Shown: piece by piece, positions 22,987 to 34,654 of the stretch
How positions within the stretch are numbered: the first letter of the stretch is position 1
How the letters are laid out: each line of letters begins with the position of its first letter
NCBI GenBank assembly: GCA_011799875.1
Contig: CM022297.1
Location: forward strand, 516,059,207-516,123,206
From: Thinopyrum elongatum
Taxonomy: Eukaryota > Streptophyta > Magnoliopsida > Poales > Poaceae
Reading direction: 5' to 3'
DNA: 64,000 bases
Made by a program: the position numbers and the translations under genes
Notes under the pieces: generated by a model
Seen by the model: the letters and a program-made list of their open reading frames with translations, nothing else
The model's database searches: none
Told to the model about the DNA's origin: nothing

Positions 22987-24583
22987 TGCTACCTCTTGAC
23001 ATTGCGTTGGTTTTTCCCTTGAAGAGAAAATGGTGATGCAGCAAATTAGAGTAAGTATTTCCCTCAGCTTTTGAGAACCAAGGTATCAATCCAGTAGGAG
23101 ACAACGCACAAGCCACCGAATACCTGCACAAATAAACACCAACTTGCACGCAACGCGATAAAGGGATTGTCAATCTCTTCACGGTTATTTGCAAAGTGAG
23201 ATCTGATATAGATGGATAAACGGTAAAGTAATGTTTTTGGTATTTTTGATTTATGGAACGGAAAGTAAAAGATTGCAAAGAAAGTAAATAGAAAACTAAA
23301 ATTGTAGATCGGAAATTTATATGATGGAAAATAGACCCGGGGGCCATAGGTTTCACTAGAGGCTTCTCTCAAGATAGAAAATATTACGGTGGGTGAACAA
23401 ATTACTGCCGAGCAATTGATAGAAAAGCGCAAAGTTATGACGATATCTAAGGCAATGATCATGAATATAGCCATCACGTCCGTATCAAGTAGACCGATTC
23501 CTGCCTGCATCTACTACTATTACTCCACACATCGACCGACTCCTGCCTGTATCTAGAGTATTAATTTCATAAGAACAGAGTAACGTGTTAAGTAAGATGA
23601 CATGATGTAGCGGGATAAACTCAAGCAATATAATGAAAACCCCATCTTGTTATCCTCGATGGCAACAATACAATACGTGCCTTGCTGCCTCTACTGTCAC
23701 TGGGAAAGGACACCGCAATATTGAATCCAAAGCTAAACACTTCTCCCATTGCAAGAAAAACCAATCTAGCTGGCCAAACCAAATCGATAGTTCGAAGAGA
23801 CTTGCAAAGATATCAAATCATGCATAAAAGAATTCAGAGAAGATTCAAATAATATTCAGAGATAAGCTGATCATAAATCCACAATTCATCGGATCTCGGC
23901 AAACACACCGCAAAAAAGTATTACATCGAATAGATCTCCAAGATCATCGAGGAGAACTTTGTATTGAGAATGAAAAAGAGAGAAGAAGCCATCTAGCTAC
24001 TAGCTATGGACCCATAGGTCTGTGGTAAACTACTCACGCTTCATCGGAGAGGCAATGGTGTTGATGTAGAAGCCCTCCATGATCGAATGCCCCTCCGACA
24101 GGACGCCGGAAAAGGCCCCTAGATGGGATCTCACGGATACAGAAGGTTGCGGCGGTGGAAAAGTGGTTTCGTGGCACCCCTGGTAGGTTTTGGGATATTT
24201 GAGAATATATAGGCGGAAGAAATACGTCGGTGAAGTCACGAGGGGCCCACAAGGGTGGGGGTGCACCCTACCCCCCTGGGCGCGCCTCCCGACCTTGTGG
24301 CCGCCTCGTGGCTTTCCTGACGTGCACTCCAAGCCCTCTGGATGTCTTCTGGTCCAAGAAAAATCATCGCGAAAGTTTCATTCGGTTTGGACTCCGTTTA
24401 GTATTCCTTTTCTGCGAAACTCTAAAACAAGAAAAAAAAACAGGAACTGGCACTGGGCTCTAGGTTAATAGGTTAGTACCAAAAATCATATAAAATAGCA
24501 TATTAATGCATATAAAACATCCAAAACAAATAATATAATAGCATGGAACAATAAAAAATTATAGATACGTTGGAGACGTATCA
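22987..24583 (-). repeat. Element C 3' LTR
   Basis: On the minus strand it starts TGATACGTCTCCAACG at 24583 and ends ...GGTAGCA at 22987. A TATA box (CCTATATATTC on minus) lies near 24205. Confidence 0.93.
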
Positions 24584-24598
24584 AGCATCCCCAAGCTT
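24584..24598 (-). promoter_or_regulatory. Polypurine tract of element C
   Basis: On the minus strand AAGCTTGGGGATGCT directly precedes the 3' LTR start and would prime plus-strand DNA synthesis. Confidence 0.85.
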
Positions 24599-27457
24599 AA
24601 TTCCTGCTCGTCTTCGAGTAGGTAAATGATAAAAATAGAATTTTTGATGTGGAATGCTACCTAACATATTTATCATGTACTTCTCTTTATTGTGGCATGA
24701 ATGTTCACATCCGTATGATTCAAAACGAAAGTTTAATATTGATATAAAAACAATAATACTTTAAGCATATTAACAAAATAATTATGTCTTCTCAAAATAA
24801 CATGGCTAAAGAAAGCTTATCCCTACAAAATCATATAGTCTGGCTATGCTCCATCTTCATCACACAAAATATTCACATCATGCACAACCCCGATGACAAG
24901 CCAAGCAATTGTTTCATACTTTTGATGTTCTCAAACCTTTTCAACTTTCACGCAATACATGAGCGTGAGCCATGGACATAGCACTATAGGTGGAATAGAC
25001 GGTGGTTGTGGAGAAGACAAAAAGAAGGAGATAGTCTCACATCAACTAGGCGTATCAACGGGCTATGGAGATGCCCATTAATAGATATCAATGTGAGTGA
25101 GTAGGGATTGCCATGCAACGGATGCACTAAAGCTATAAGTTTATGAAAGCTCAAAAAGAAAACTAAGTGGGTGTGCATCCAACTTGCTTGCTCATGAAGA
25201 CCTAGGGCATTTTGAGGAAGCCCATCGTTGGAATATACAAGCCAAGTTCTATAATGAAAATTCCTACTAGTATATGAAAGTGATATCATAGGAGACTCTC
25301 TATCATGAAGATCATGGTGCTAATTTGAAGCACAAGTGTGGCAAAAGGATAGTAACATTGTCCCTTCTCTTTTTTTCTCTCCTTTTTTTTATTTTTATTT
25401 TTTTGGGCCTTCTCTTTTTTGTTATTTGGCCTTTTCTCTCTTTTTTCTATTATTTCCTCACATGGGAAAATGCTCTAATAATGAAGATCATCACACTTTT
25501 ATTTACTTTACAACTCAAAAATTACAACTCGATACTTAGAACAAAATATGACTCTATATGAATGTCTCCGGCGGTGTACCGGGATGTGCAATGAATCAAG
25601 AGCGACATGTATAAAAAATGATGAATGGTGGCTTTGCCACAAATACGATGTCAACTACATGATCATGCATAGCAATATAACAATGATGAAGCGTGTCATA
25701 GTAAATGGAATGGTGGAAAGTTACATGGCAATATATCTCGGAATGGCTATAGAAATGCCATAATAGGTAGGTATGGTGGCTGTTTTGAGGAAGGTATATG
25801 GTAGGTTTATGGTATCGGCGAAAGTTGCGCGGTACAAGAGAGGCTAGCAATGGCGGAAAGGTGAGAGTGCGTATAATTCATGGACTCAACATTAGTCATA
25901 AAGAACTCACATACTTATTACAAAAATCTATTAGTTATCGAAACAAAGTACTATGCGCATGCTCCTAGGGGGATAGATTGGTAGGAAAAGACCATCGCTC
26001 GTCCCCGACCGCCACTCATAAGGAAGACAATCAAAAAATATCTCATGCTCCAACTTCGTTACATAACGATTCACCATACGTGCATGCTACGGGACTCACA
26101 AACCTTAACACAAGTATTTCTCAAATTCTCAACTACTTACTAGCATGACTCTAATATCACCATCTTCGTATCTCAAAACAATCATAAGGAATCAAACTTC
26201 TCATAGTATTCAATGCACTTTATATGAAAGTTTTTATTATATCCCTCTTGGATGCCTATCATATTAGGACTGAATTTATAACCAAAGCAAATTACCATGC
26301 TGTTTTAAAGACTCTCAAAATAATATAAGTGAAGTGCAAGAGTTCATCAATTTCTATAAAATAAAACCACCGTCGTGCTCTAAAAAGATATAAGTGAAGC
26401 ACTAGAGCAATTTTGCCACGCTCAAAAGATGTAAGTGAAGCACATAGAGTATTCTAATAAATCACGATTCATGCGTGTCTCTCTCAAAAGGTGTGTACAG
26501 CAAGGATGATTGTGGTAAACTAAAAAGTAAAGACTCATATCATACAAGATGCTCCAAGCAAAACACGTATCATGTGGTGAATAAAAATATAGTCTCAAGT
26601 AAAGTTACCGATAGATGAAGACGAAAGAGGGGATGCCTTCCGGGGCATCCCCAAGCTTAGGCTCTTGGTTGTCCTTGAATATTACCTTCGGGTGCCTTGG
26701 GCATCCCCAAGCTTAGGCTCTTGCCACTCCTTATTCCATAGTCCATCAAATTCTTACCCAAAACTTGAAAACTTCACAACACAAAACTCAACAGAAAATC
26801 TCGTAAGCTCCATTAGTATAAGAAAATAAATCACCACTTTTGGTACTGTTGTGAACTCATTATTTATTTATATTGGTATAATATCTACTGTATTCCAACT
26901 TTTCCATGATTCATACCCCCCGATATTAGCCATAGATGCATCAAAATAAGCAAACAACACATAGAAAACAGAATCTGTCAAAAACAGAATAGTCTGCGAA
27001 GATCTGAATTGTTCTAATACTTTTGTAACTCCAAAAATTCTGAAATATTAGGACAACAGAGGCAATTCGTATATCAACATTTTTTAAAAAATTCAGAGTT
27101 TTTACACGTTCCTGTAAAAAATTAGAATTGTTTTTATGAGCGAAAAAGTTTCTGTTTTTCAGCAGGATCAAATCAACTATCACCGTAAGCCATCCCAAAG
27201 GTCTTACTTGACACAAACACTAATTAAAACACAAAACCACATCTAACCAGAGGCTAGATGAAAAATTTATTGGAAAACAGCAAGGAAAAATATTGGGTTG
27301 TCTCCCAACAAGCGCTTTTCTTTAAAGCCTTTTAGCTAGTCATTGATAATTTCGATGATGCTCACATGAAAGACAAGAATTGAAGCACAAAGAGAGCATC
27401 ATAAAGCACGTGAAAAACAAGTTTAAGTCTAACATACTTCCTATGCATAGGAATTTT
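24599..27457 (-). other. Noncoding internal region of element C
   Basis: No supported gene in 2.86 kb. It holds a T-rich tract at 25365-25450 and three further copies of the PPT-like motif (26645-26658, 26701-26714, and 27954-27967 inside the ORF). Short ORFs here do not resemble retroelement proteins. Confidence 0.7.
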
Positions 27458-28726
27458 TTAAGCAAACAAATTATCATAGCAAGCAAAAACTACCATATGC
27501 AAGGAAGAAGAAAGAAACCATAGCAATCCCAACATAACGAGAGGTAATTTAGTAACATGAAAATTTCTACAACCATATTTTCTTCTCTCATAATAATTAC
27601 ATGTAGGATCATAATAAAATTCAACAATATAGCTATCACATAAAATTTTCTCTTCATGATCCACATGCATGCAAAGTTGACACTCTTCCGAAATAGTGGG
27701 ATTATCATAAAATAAAGTCATGACCTCTCCGAACCCACTTTTATCAAAAATTTCATAAGATCGATCAATCTCCAAAGTAGTGGGATTATTAATTCCTAAA
27801 GTTGACACTCTTCCAAACCCACTTTCAATATTATCGCAAATATTATTATCAATATCAAATTCATCATGAGGTTTAATTTTTTTTTCAAGATCATAAGAAC
27901 CATTATCACCCCAATCATGATCATTGCAATAAGTAGTAGACATAGCAAAACTAGCATCCCCAAGCTTGGGGTTTTGCATATCATTAACACAATTGACATT
28001 AATAGAATTTATAGTAAAATCATTGCAATCATGCTTTTGATTCAAGGAATTATCAAGTATGGGTGCAATAGCAATAATCTCGTGTTTAGCATAAGGAACT
28101 ATAGCAAATTCATCTCCATCAATATTGGCACCATGGCCACAAGAGTAGCAAGCATCAAGTTCATCAAGGGATATTTCAATCAAATCATCGGAATCATAAC
28201 TATCTATAGATTCATGCATATCATTATTTTCTTCCAAAGCAAGGGTCATTCTCTCAATAAATTCTTTGACATAGGCATTATGAGCATAGTTTTCATAGCA
28301 ATATTTAAGTATGTCAAAATTTTCAGATTTGTAGAGAGTAATATCATACTTTTCAATCAAAAAAGCAACTTCATAAGCACCCTTAAAAGCAACAAATTCT
28401 TTAATTTGTTCGATATCATAGTAACTATAAACACCCTTTTCATAAGAAGATAAGATTTCATTATCATTAAACTCACATAGGTAGGGAAGGTGTTTTTTAG
28501 GGTTCTAAGAGCAACAAGTAAAATCATAAATTTCACAAAGATTCCAAGCATAGAATAGCAAACAATTTATTTGATTCCATAAGAGCTTCCCTTTTTCAGA
28601 CAAACGATGACACACAAAATGAGCATGCTCATCTAAAGATCTTCCCTTAACTAAACTAGTTGGGGTTTCAGCACTAGCACAAATGGATCGAAGATGATCC
28701 AGGTAGAAAACTTTGAGTGGATCCAT
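27458..28726 (-). pseudogene. Conserved ORF of unknown function in the gag position of element C
   Basis: From ATG at 28726 (MDPLKVFYLDHL) the frame runs 422 codons to 27458 with one interruption, a TAG at 28505-28507. Element D has Lys (AAG) at that codon, so the ancestor was open. The protein begins with a Leu/Cys-rich stretch, continues with a Tyr/Glu-rich part (about residues 75-150), then a long acidic, Asp/Ser/Asn-rich middle. It ends in a hydrophobic segment of about 29 residues (394-422) that could span a membrane. There is no zinc knuckle, protease or RT motif, so it is not a normal gag. It is transcribed in the element's sense. The function is unknown. Confidence 0.7.
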
Positions 28727-28944
28727 ATCAATAGATTTTTAGCAAGCAAAGATGCAAGCAAATAGAAGGCACATGGAAACACAAGCAACATAAGATCGAA
28801 CGGAAAGAAGGGCGAATAAAAAGGCAATTTTTTCGAAAATCATTTTAAAAGTGGGGGAGAGGAAAATGAGAGGCGAACGGCGAATAATGTAATGCGAGGG
28901 ATGAGAGTTTATGATGGTTGGTATGTCTCGGCTTGGCGTAGATC

Positions 28945-28962
28945 TCCCCGGCAACGGCGCCA
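28945..28962 (-). promoter_or_regulatory. Primer-binding site of element C
   Basis: Minus strand TGGCGCCGTTGCCGGGGA, 11 nt after the 5' LTR end. This is the tRNA-Asp 3'-end complement known from Athila-type gypsy elements. Confidence 0.9.
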
Positions 28963-28973
28963 GAAATTCTTCC

Positions 28974-30569
28974 TGCTACCTCTTGAGCTTGCGTTGGTTT
29001 TTCCCTTGAAGAGGAAAGGGTGATGCAGCAAAGTAGAGTAAGTATTTCCCTCAGCTTTTGAGAACCAACGTATCAATCCAGTAGGAGACAACGCGCAAGC
29101 CACCGAATACCTGCACAAACAAACACCAACTTGCACCCAATGCGATAAAGGGGTTGTCAATCCCTTCACGGTTATTTGCAAAGTGAGATCTGATATAGAT
29201 GGATAAACGGTAAAGTAATGTTTTTGGTATTTTTGGTTTATGGAACGGAAAGTAAAAGATTGCAAAGAAAGTAAATAGGAAACTAAAATTGTAGATCGGA
29301 AACTTATATGATGGAAAATAGACCCGGGGGCCATAGGTTTCACTAGAGGCTTCTCTCAAGATAGAAAATATTACGCTGGGTGAACAAATTACTGCTGAGC
29401 AATTGATAGAAAAGCGCAAAGTTATGACGATATCTAAGGCAATGATCATGAATATAGGCATCATGTCCGTATCAAGTAGACCGACTCCTGCCTGCATCTA
29501 CTACTATTACTCCACACATCGAACGACTCCTGCCTGCATCTAGAGTATTAAGTTCATAAGAACAGAGTAACGCGTTAAGTAAGATGACATGATGTAGCGG
29601 GATAAACTCAAGCAATATGATGAAAACCCCATCTTGTTATCCTCAATAGCAACAATACAATACGTGCCTTGCTGCCCCTACTGTCACTGGGAAAGGACAC
29701 CGCAAGATTGAACCCAAAGCTAAGCACTTCTTCCATTGCAAGAAAAATCAATCTAGCTGGCCAAACCAAATCGATAGTTCGAATTGACTTGCAAAGATAT
29801 CAAATCATGCATAAAAGAATTCAGAGAAGATTCAAATAATATTCATAGATAAGCTGATCATAAATCCACAATTCATCAGATCTCGGCAAACACACCGCAA
29901 AAAAGTATTACATCGAATAGATCTCCAAGATCATCGAGCAGAACTTTGTATTGAGAATCAAAGAGAGAGAAGAAGCCATCTAGCTACTAGCTATGGACCC
30001 GTAGGTCTGTGGTAAACTACTCACGCTTCATCGGAGAGGCAATGGTGTTGATGTAGAAGCCCTCTGTGATAGAATCCCCCTCCGGCAGGACGCCGGAAAA
30101 GGCCCCTAGATGGGATCTCACGGGTACAGAAGGTTGCGGCGGTGGAAAAGTGGTTTCGTGGCTCCCCTGGTAGGTTTTGGGATATTTGAGAATATATAGG
30201 CGGAAGAAATACGTCGGTGGAGTCACGAGGGGCCCACAAGGGTGGGGGGGTGCGCCCTACCCCCTGGGCGCGCCTCCCGACCTTGTGGCCGCCTCGTGGC
30301 TTTACTGACGTGCACTCCAAGCCCTCTGGATGTCTTCTGGTCCAAGAAAAATCATCGCGAAAGTTTCATTCCGTTTGGACTCCATTTGGTATTCCTTTTC
30401 TGCGAAACTCTAAAACAAGGAAAAAACAGGAACTGGCACTGGGCTCTAGGTTAATAGTTTAGTCCCAAAAATCATATAAAATAGCATATTAATGCATATA
30501 AAACATCCAAAACAGATAATATAATAGCATGGAACAATCAAACATTATAGATACGTTGGAGACGTATCA
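28974..30569 (-). repeat. Element C 5' LTR
   Basis: It starts on minus at 30569 (TGATACGTCTCCAACG) and ends at 28974, just before the primer site. It is homologous over its full length to the LTR at 22987-24583. Confidence 0.93.
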
Positions 30570-31062
30570 CTTGACACGGACGTGATGCCTGTATTACATA
30601 ATCATTGCCTTGGATATCGTCATAACTTTGCGCTTTGCTATCAGTTGCTCGACAGTAATTTGTTCACCCACCGTATTATTTGCCTTCATGAGAGAAGCCT
30701 CTAGTGAAACCTATTGCCCCCGGGTCTATTTTCCATCATATTAGTTTCCGATCTACTATTTTGCAATCTTTTATTTTCAGATCTATAAACCAAAAAACCC
30801 AAAAATATTTTATCTTTTATTTAGTTTTATCTATCTCTATCAGATGTCACCTTTGCAATTAACCGTGAAGGGATTGACAACCCCTTTATCGCGTTGGGTG
30901 CAAGTGTTTGATTGTTTGTGTAGGTGCATCTATTGGGGACTTGCGCGTTTCTCCTACTGGATTGATACCTTGGTTCTTAACTGAGGGAAATACTTATCTC
31001 TACTATACTGCATCACCCTATCCTCTTCAAGGGAAAAACCAACACAAGCTCAAGAAGTAGCA
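30570..31062 (+). repeat. Element D 5' LTR, third segment
   Basis: It resumes with the right target copy CTTGA and runs to ...AAGAAGTAGCA at 31062, just before the primer site. Confidence 0.9.
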
Positions 31063-31073
31063 GGAAGAATTTC

Positions 31074-31091
31074 TGGCGCCGTTGCCGGGGA
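31074..31091 (+). promoter_or_regulatory. Primer-binding site of element D
   Basis: TGGCGCCGTTGCCGGGGA, the same tRNA-Asp-type site and the same 11-nt spacing from the LTR as in element C. Confidence 0.9.
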
Positions 31092-31316
31092 GATCTACGT
31101 CAAGCCTACCAAGTACCCATCATAAACTCTCATCTCTTGCATTACAATATTCGCCATTTTCCTCTCGTTTTCCTCTCCCCCACCTCTAAAATGATTTTTA
31201 GAAAAATACAAAAATATTTGCCTTTTTATTCACCTTTCTTTCGTTTGCCTTTATGTCTTACTTGGCTTGTTTGCTTGGTATCATTGTGTGTTTATTGAAA
31301 ATCAGAAACAAAGTTT

Positions 31317-31976
31317 ATGGATCCACTTATGGTTTTTTACTTGGATCATCTTTGATCCATATGTGCTCGTGCTGAAACCCCAACTAGTTTAGTTGAGGGA
31401 AAATCTTTAGATGAGCATGCTCATTTTGTGCGTCATCATTTGTCTGAAAAAGGGAGACTCTTATGGAATCAAATAAATTGTTTGCTATGTTATGCTTGCA
31501 ATCTTTGTGAACTTTATGATTTTACTTGTTGCTCTAAGAACCCTAAAAAACACCTTCCCTACCTATGTGAGTTTAATGATAATGAAATCTTGTCTTCTTA
31601 TGAAAACGGTGTTTATAGTTACTATGATATTGAACAAATTGAAGAATTTGTTGCTTTTAAGGGTGCTTATGAAGTTGCTTCTTTGATTGAAAAGTATGAT
31701 ATTACTCTCTACAAATCTGAAAATTTTGACATACTTAAAAATTGCTATGAAACCTATGCTCATAATGCCTATGTCAAAGAATTTATTGAGAGAATGACCC
31801 TTGCTTTGGAAGAAAATAATGATATGCATGAATCTATAGATAATTATGATTCCGTTGATTTGATTGAAATATCCCTTGATGAACATGATGCTTGCTATTC
31901 TTATGGCCATGATGCCAATATTTATGGAGATGAATTTGCAATAGTTCCTTATGTTGAACATGAGATTATTGCTTGA
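31317..31976 (+). pseudogene. 5' half of the conserved ORF in element D
   Basis: The frame begins MDPLMVFYLDHL at 31317 and is homologous to the ORF of element C throughout. It has one premature TGA at 31353-31355, where element C has CGA, a C-to-T change at a CpG. It has no stop where element C has one (CCSKNPK here). Homology ends at 31973, after the Ile-Ile-Ala codons, where unrelated gypsy sequence begins and supplies an immediate stop at 31974-31976. About half of the C ORF is missing, including the hydrophobic C-terminus. Confidence 0.8.
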
Positions 31977-32441
31977 ACCCGGATCAAAGGCAAGAGGAGT
32001 GAGTCCGGCCGGGGTTGACTTCCGGTCTCCGAACATAGAGGTCGCATCCATGCTCGAAGCCGGATCCAAGGTAAGAGGAGTGAGTCCGGCCGGTGTTGAC
32101 TCCCAGTCTCCGGACGCAGAGGTCGCATCCATGCTCAAAGCCGGATCCGAGGTAAGAGTCGACCCAGGGATCGGGTCAGAAAGAGATCCCGAAGTCGAAG
32201 CTTTGGGGTTTTCAGGCGCCTTAGGCAAGGCTGAGAAGCCGGAGAAGATCAGATCGCCCCGAGCATCAGCAACGTACTCTAGATTACCGAACCTGATCTG
32301 GTGCTTAGGGGCGAAGCTGTTGACCTAGTCGAGATGACCGGCCGAGTTGGCATGCAGAACAATGCCGCCGAAAGCGAGGAGCTGGCCGGGGATAAAGATG
32401 TCCCCAGTGTTGATGCCGTCTCCGATGATCAGGCGAGCCAT
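31974..32441 (-). pseudogene. N-terminal gag-like frame of the truncated gypsy element
   Basis: From an ATG at 32441 (MARLIIGDGINTGDIF) the frame passes one stop at 32325-32327 and continues in the same frame to the truncation. The latter part is an 81-bp tandem repeat (27 residues; repeat starts at 31981, 32062 and 32143) containing STPAGLTPL. The frame lies where gag begins in LTR elements, but no capsid motif is visible. Confidence 0.5.
31981..32160 (-). repeat. 81-bp in-frame tandem repeat, about 2.2 copies
   Basis: Units begin at 31981 and 32062 with a partial at 32143, each starting GGATC(A/C)(A/G)AGG on the plus strand. The period is a multiple of three, so the reading frame is kept. 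Confidence 0.9.
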
Positions 32442-32977
32442 TGATCCTTCGGCGATCTCACAGCAGAACTCCCAAAGAAAGACCAATGTCGGTGTCAAAC
32501 CAGCAGATCTCGGGTAGGGGGTCCCGAGCTGTGGATCTTGGATCAATGGGGAACAAGGGATGAAGGACACGATGTTTACCCAGGTTCGGGCCCTCTCGAA
32601 GAGGTAAAACCCTACGTCCTGCCTGATTATGTTGAAGTTTATAGGATGATTACAGAGTCAATCTACCACGAGATCAGATGAACTAAACCCTAGGTGAGTA
32701 GGATGATGGTTGTTATTCTAGCCTCTACGGACTAAACCCTCCGGTTTATATAGGCACCAGGGGTACTAGGGTTACACATGGTCGGTTACAAAGAAGGGAT
32801 AAACATGTCGATTTTCTAATCTTTGACTTGGAGGACACACCAAGGCTCCGAAGGTTTCTTGTCCGGATACGGAGCTGCCTTACAGCTCGGCCTTATAGTA
32901 GTCGTACAACGGCCCCCTGTCCGGCCCATAAGAGATAGGCCAGCAGCCCGAGGACTACCTAGTCCGAGACTCCCTCA

Positions 32978-33022
32978 CTCAAGTAGGTAAATGATAAAAG
33001 AAATAATTTATGAAGTGTGAAC
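32978..33022 (-). mobile_element. Fragment E of an A-like element, left piece
   Basis: CAAGTAGGTAAATGATAAAA resembles the internal DNA next to the 3' LTR of element C (24610-24635). It continues across the copia insertion to 42536. The last five bases (TGAAC, 33018-33022) are the left copia target copy. Confidence 0.65.
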
Positions 33023-34347
33023 TGTAGGAGATATGCCCTAGAGGCAATAATAAATGTTATTATTTATCTCCGTGTTCATAATTAGGTTTATGTTCCATGC
33101 TATAACTGCTATGGTTCTCGAGTCTGCAAATAAAACGAGGCTCAGAGGAAGACTCATATGCATGTGTGGAATAATAAACGGTAAAATGTATTCCTAGTCT
33201 AGCCTCTAAGACTAGCTCAAGTGTTGCATGATGGTTCTGTTTTCCTGATCATGGGCATGTCTATGCCAGCAACTTTGAGGGCACAATGTTAGCAGAACAT
33301 TTGTGTTGAATCGACCCGAATTGATGTTATGCTATGAGATACATTCGTCACAAGTTTATGGTTAATAACACAGAGATGGTTAATGTTTGCATGATTCCTC
33401 AGACCATGAGAGTATCGAGTTTCTTCATGCTTGATTCATGAACTTTGGGGTTTGTTAAACGTCATCCGTAACTGGATGGCTATTACGGCGGCTTACGGGT
33501 TCATGGGAAAGTATGTCAAGTAACTTGATAGCTCAAGATTGGGACTTGCTCCTCCGACGATGGAGAGATATCTCTGGGCCCTCTCGGTGTTACGGTATCC
33601 ATCATCGTCTGGCCAGACACTTTGTGATTTGATCACGGGGATGCCGGAACACGGTAACGAGAAAAGAGAACAATACCGGTAACGAGGTAACTAGCATAGT
33701 GGACAAGTTGTTGATCCACGGGAATGCCAACATGTCTCACCTCGGGTATTTGTAACATATCGCGAAGCAACAGGAATAGCACACGGCAACTGGAGGTTCA
33801 CTCGAATATTCATTCGTGTGGGTATAGGGGTCAATATGGGTGTCCACGGCTCCGATGTTGATCATTGATCGGAAGGGGTTCCAGGTCATGTCTATACTTC
33901 ACCGAACCTATAGGGTCACACGCTTAAGGGTCATCTATCTGCTGAATACTAGACAGGGAGTCTGAGAGAAAATCACCGAAAAAGTTTCGGACAGCGGAAA
34001 AGTTCCGCAGAGAGAGGTCACCGGATGAGTTCCGGTGAAACTGAAAAGTTGTTTCAGGGGATACCATTAAGTCAAAATGGTTTCGGCACATGCCTGATAA
34101 TTCCTGGAGGATGCCAGAATCATTCTGGAAACTTCTGGGAATTTTCTGGAAGAAAAACCGGAAATGTTCCGGGGCTGCCGGAACCGCTTCAGATGCTTTT
34201 CGCAGATGAAATCACTAAACTGGAATTGTTCCAGAACGCGTTGAAAATTATTTTAGTGGGTACTGGAAATGTTCTAAGCCCACATAAATATTTTCAGTTT
34301 GAACGGACGCTGAAAAATGTCGTCGTGAATAGTGAAAGTGCTTTTTG

Positions 34348-34418
34348 GGTGGCTTCTTGGAGAAGCCACCTTGAGGGTCCTTTGGTATTTTTCCCCTTGG
34401 CTTCTTGGAGAAGCCACC
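34348..34418 (+). repeat. Two hairpins just upstream of the 5' LTR TATA box
   Basis: GGTGGCTTCT-TGG-AGAAGCCACC (34348-34370) is a perfect 10-bp stem, and the same motif recurs at about 34397-34418. The corresponding part of the 3' LTR lacks both. Confidence 0.9.
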
Positions 34419-34654
34419 CTTGGGCTTGGCCTATAAATAGGGGTGGAGGGGGCTGCCTAAAGACTCACTCCTTCTCACATACAAGTGCCATGCAATGATC
34501 TGGCTTCTCTCTCCCTCCCACGAAAAGAGTTTCGTAGAGCCGAAAGGCTGTCTGGGTTCCGGTGGGAACTAGTTCTGGACGGCGAAGCGCTGCCGGATAG
34601 TTGACACCGTATGTGTGCAACTCTGTAGAGAGGTCGTAGTTTCGATCTTAGTTC

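Larger units (their letters stand above)
22987..30569 (-). mobile_element. Element C: complete LTR retrotransposon without gag-pol, TSD CTTGA
   Basis: Two LTRs of 1597 and 1596 bp (22987-24583 and 28974-30569), TG...CA ends, a tRNA-Asp-type primer site, a polypurine tract and a perfect 5-bp duplication CTTGA (22982-22986 and 30570-30574) define a complete 7.58-kb element. It is inserted in the LTR of element D, a related copy in the opposite orientation. The LTRs differ by scattered substitutions only, so the insertion is fairly young. No RT, RNase H or integrase is present. The only sizeable frame is the ORF of unknown function at 27458-28726, so mobilisation must rely on enzymes of another element. 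Confidence 0.95.
12540..31973 (+). mobile_element. Element D: gypsy-type element with 5' LTR split twice, 3' end deleted
   Basis: The LTR start TGATACGTCTCC is at 12540. The 5' LTR is recovered as 12540-13151, 22510-22986 and 30570-31062, about 1577 bp when joined, against 1596-1597 bp for the complete LTRs of related element C. A primer-binding site follows at 31074-31091, and the first 220 codons of the family's conserved ORF end at 31973, where an unrelated gypsy fragment begins. There is no 3' LTR. The intervening DNA is a Helitron and element C. Confidence 0.85.
31974..32977 (-). mobile_element. Truncated gypsy element: 5' LTR and start of the internal region
   Basis: On the minus strand the LTR starts TGAGGGAGTCTCGG at 32977 and ends ...TTGACACCGACA at 32487 (491 bp), with a TATA box CTATATAAACC near 32740. 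A short leader and a coding frame follow to 31974. No pol or second LTR is present. Its left side joins element D and its right side joins fragment E, which are different elements in opposite orientation, so this is a rearranged remnant and not a clean insertion. Confidence 0.75.

Noticed and set aside
22979..23510. Two overlapping minus-strand ORFs (125 and 148 codons), also at 28909-29497
   Set aside because: They are the same sequence in both LTRs of element C and are accidental frames in LTR DNA.
27866..28453. 195-codon plus-strand ORF
   Set aside because: It is the antisense of the conserved element C ORF and rich in Ile; a shadow frame.
31563..32228. 221-codon minus-strand ORF spanning 31974
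   Set aside because: It fuses the antisense of element D's ORF with the gypsy gag-like frame across a rearrangement joint; only the part above 31974 is meaningful.
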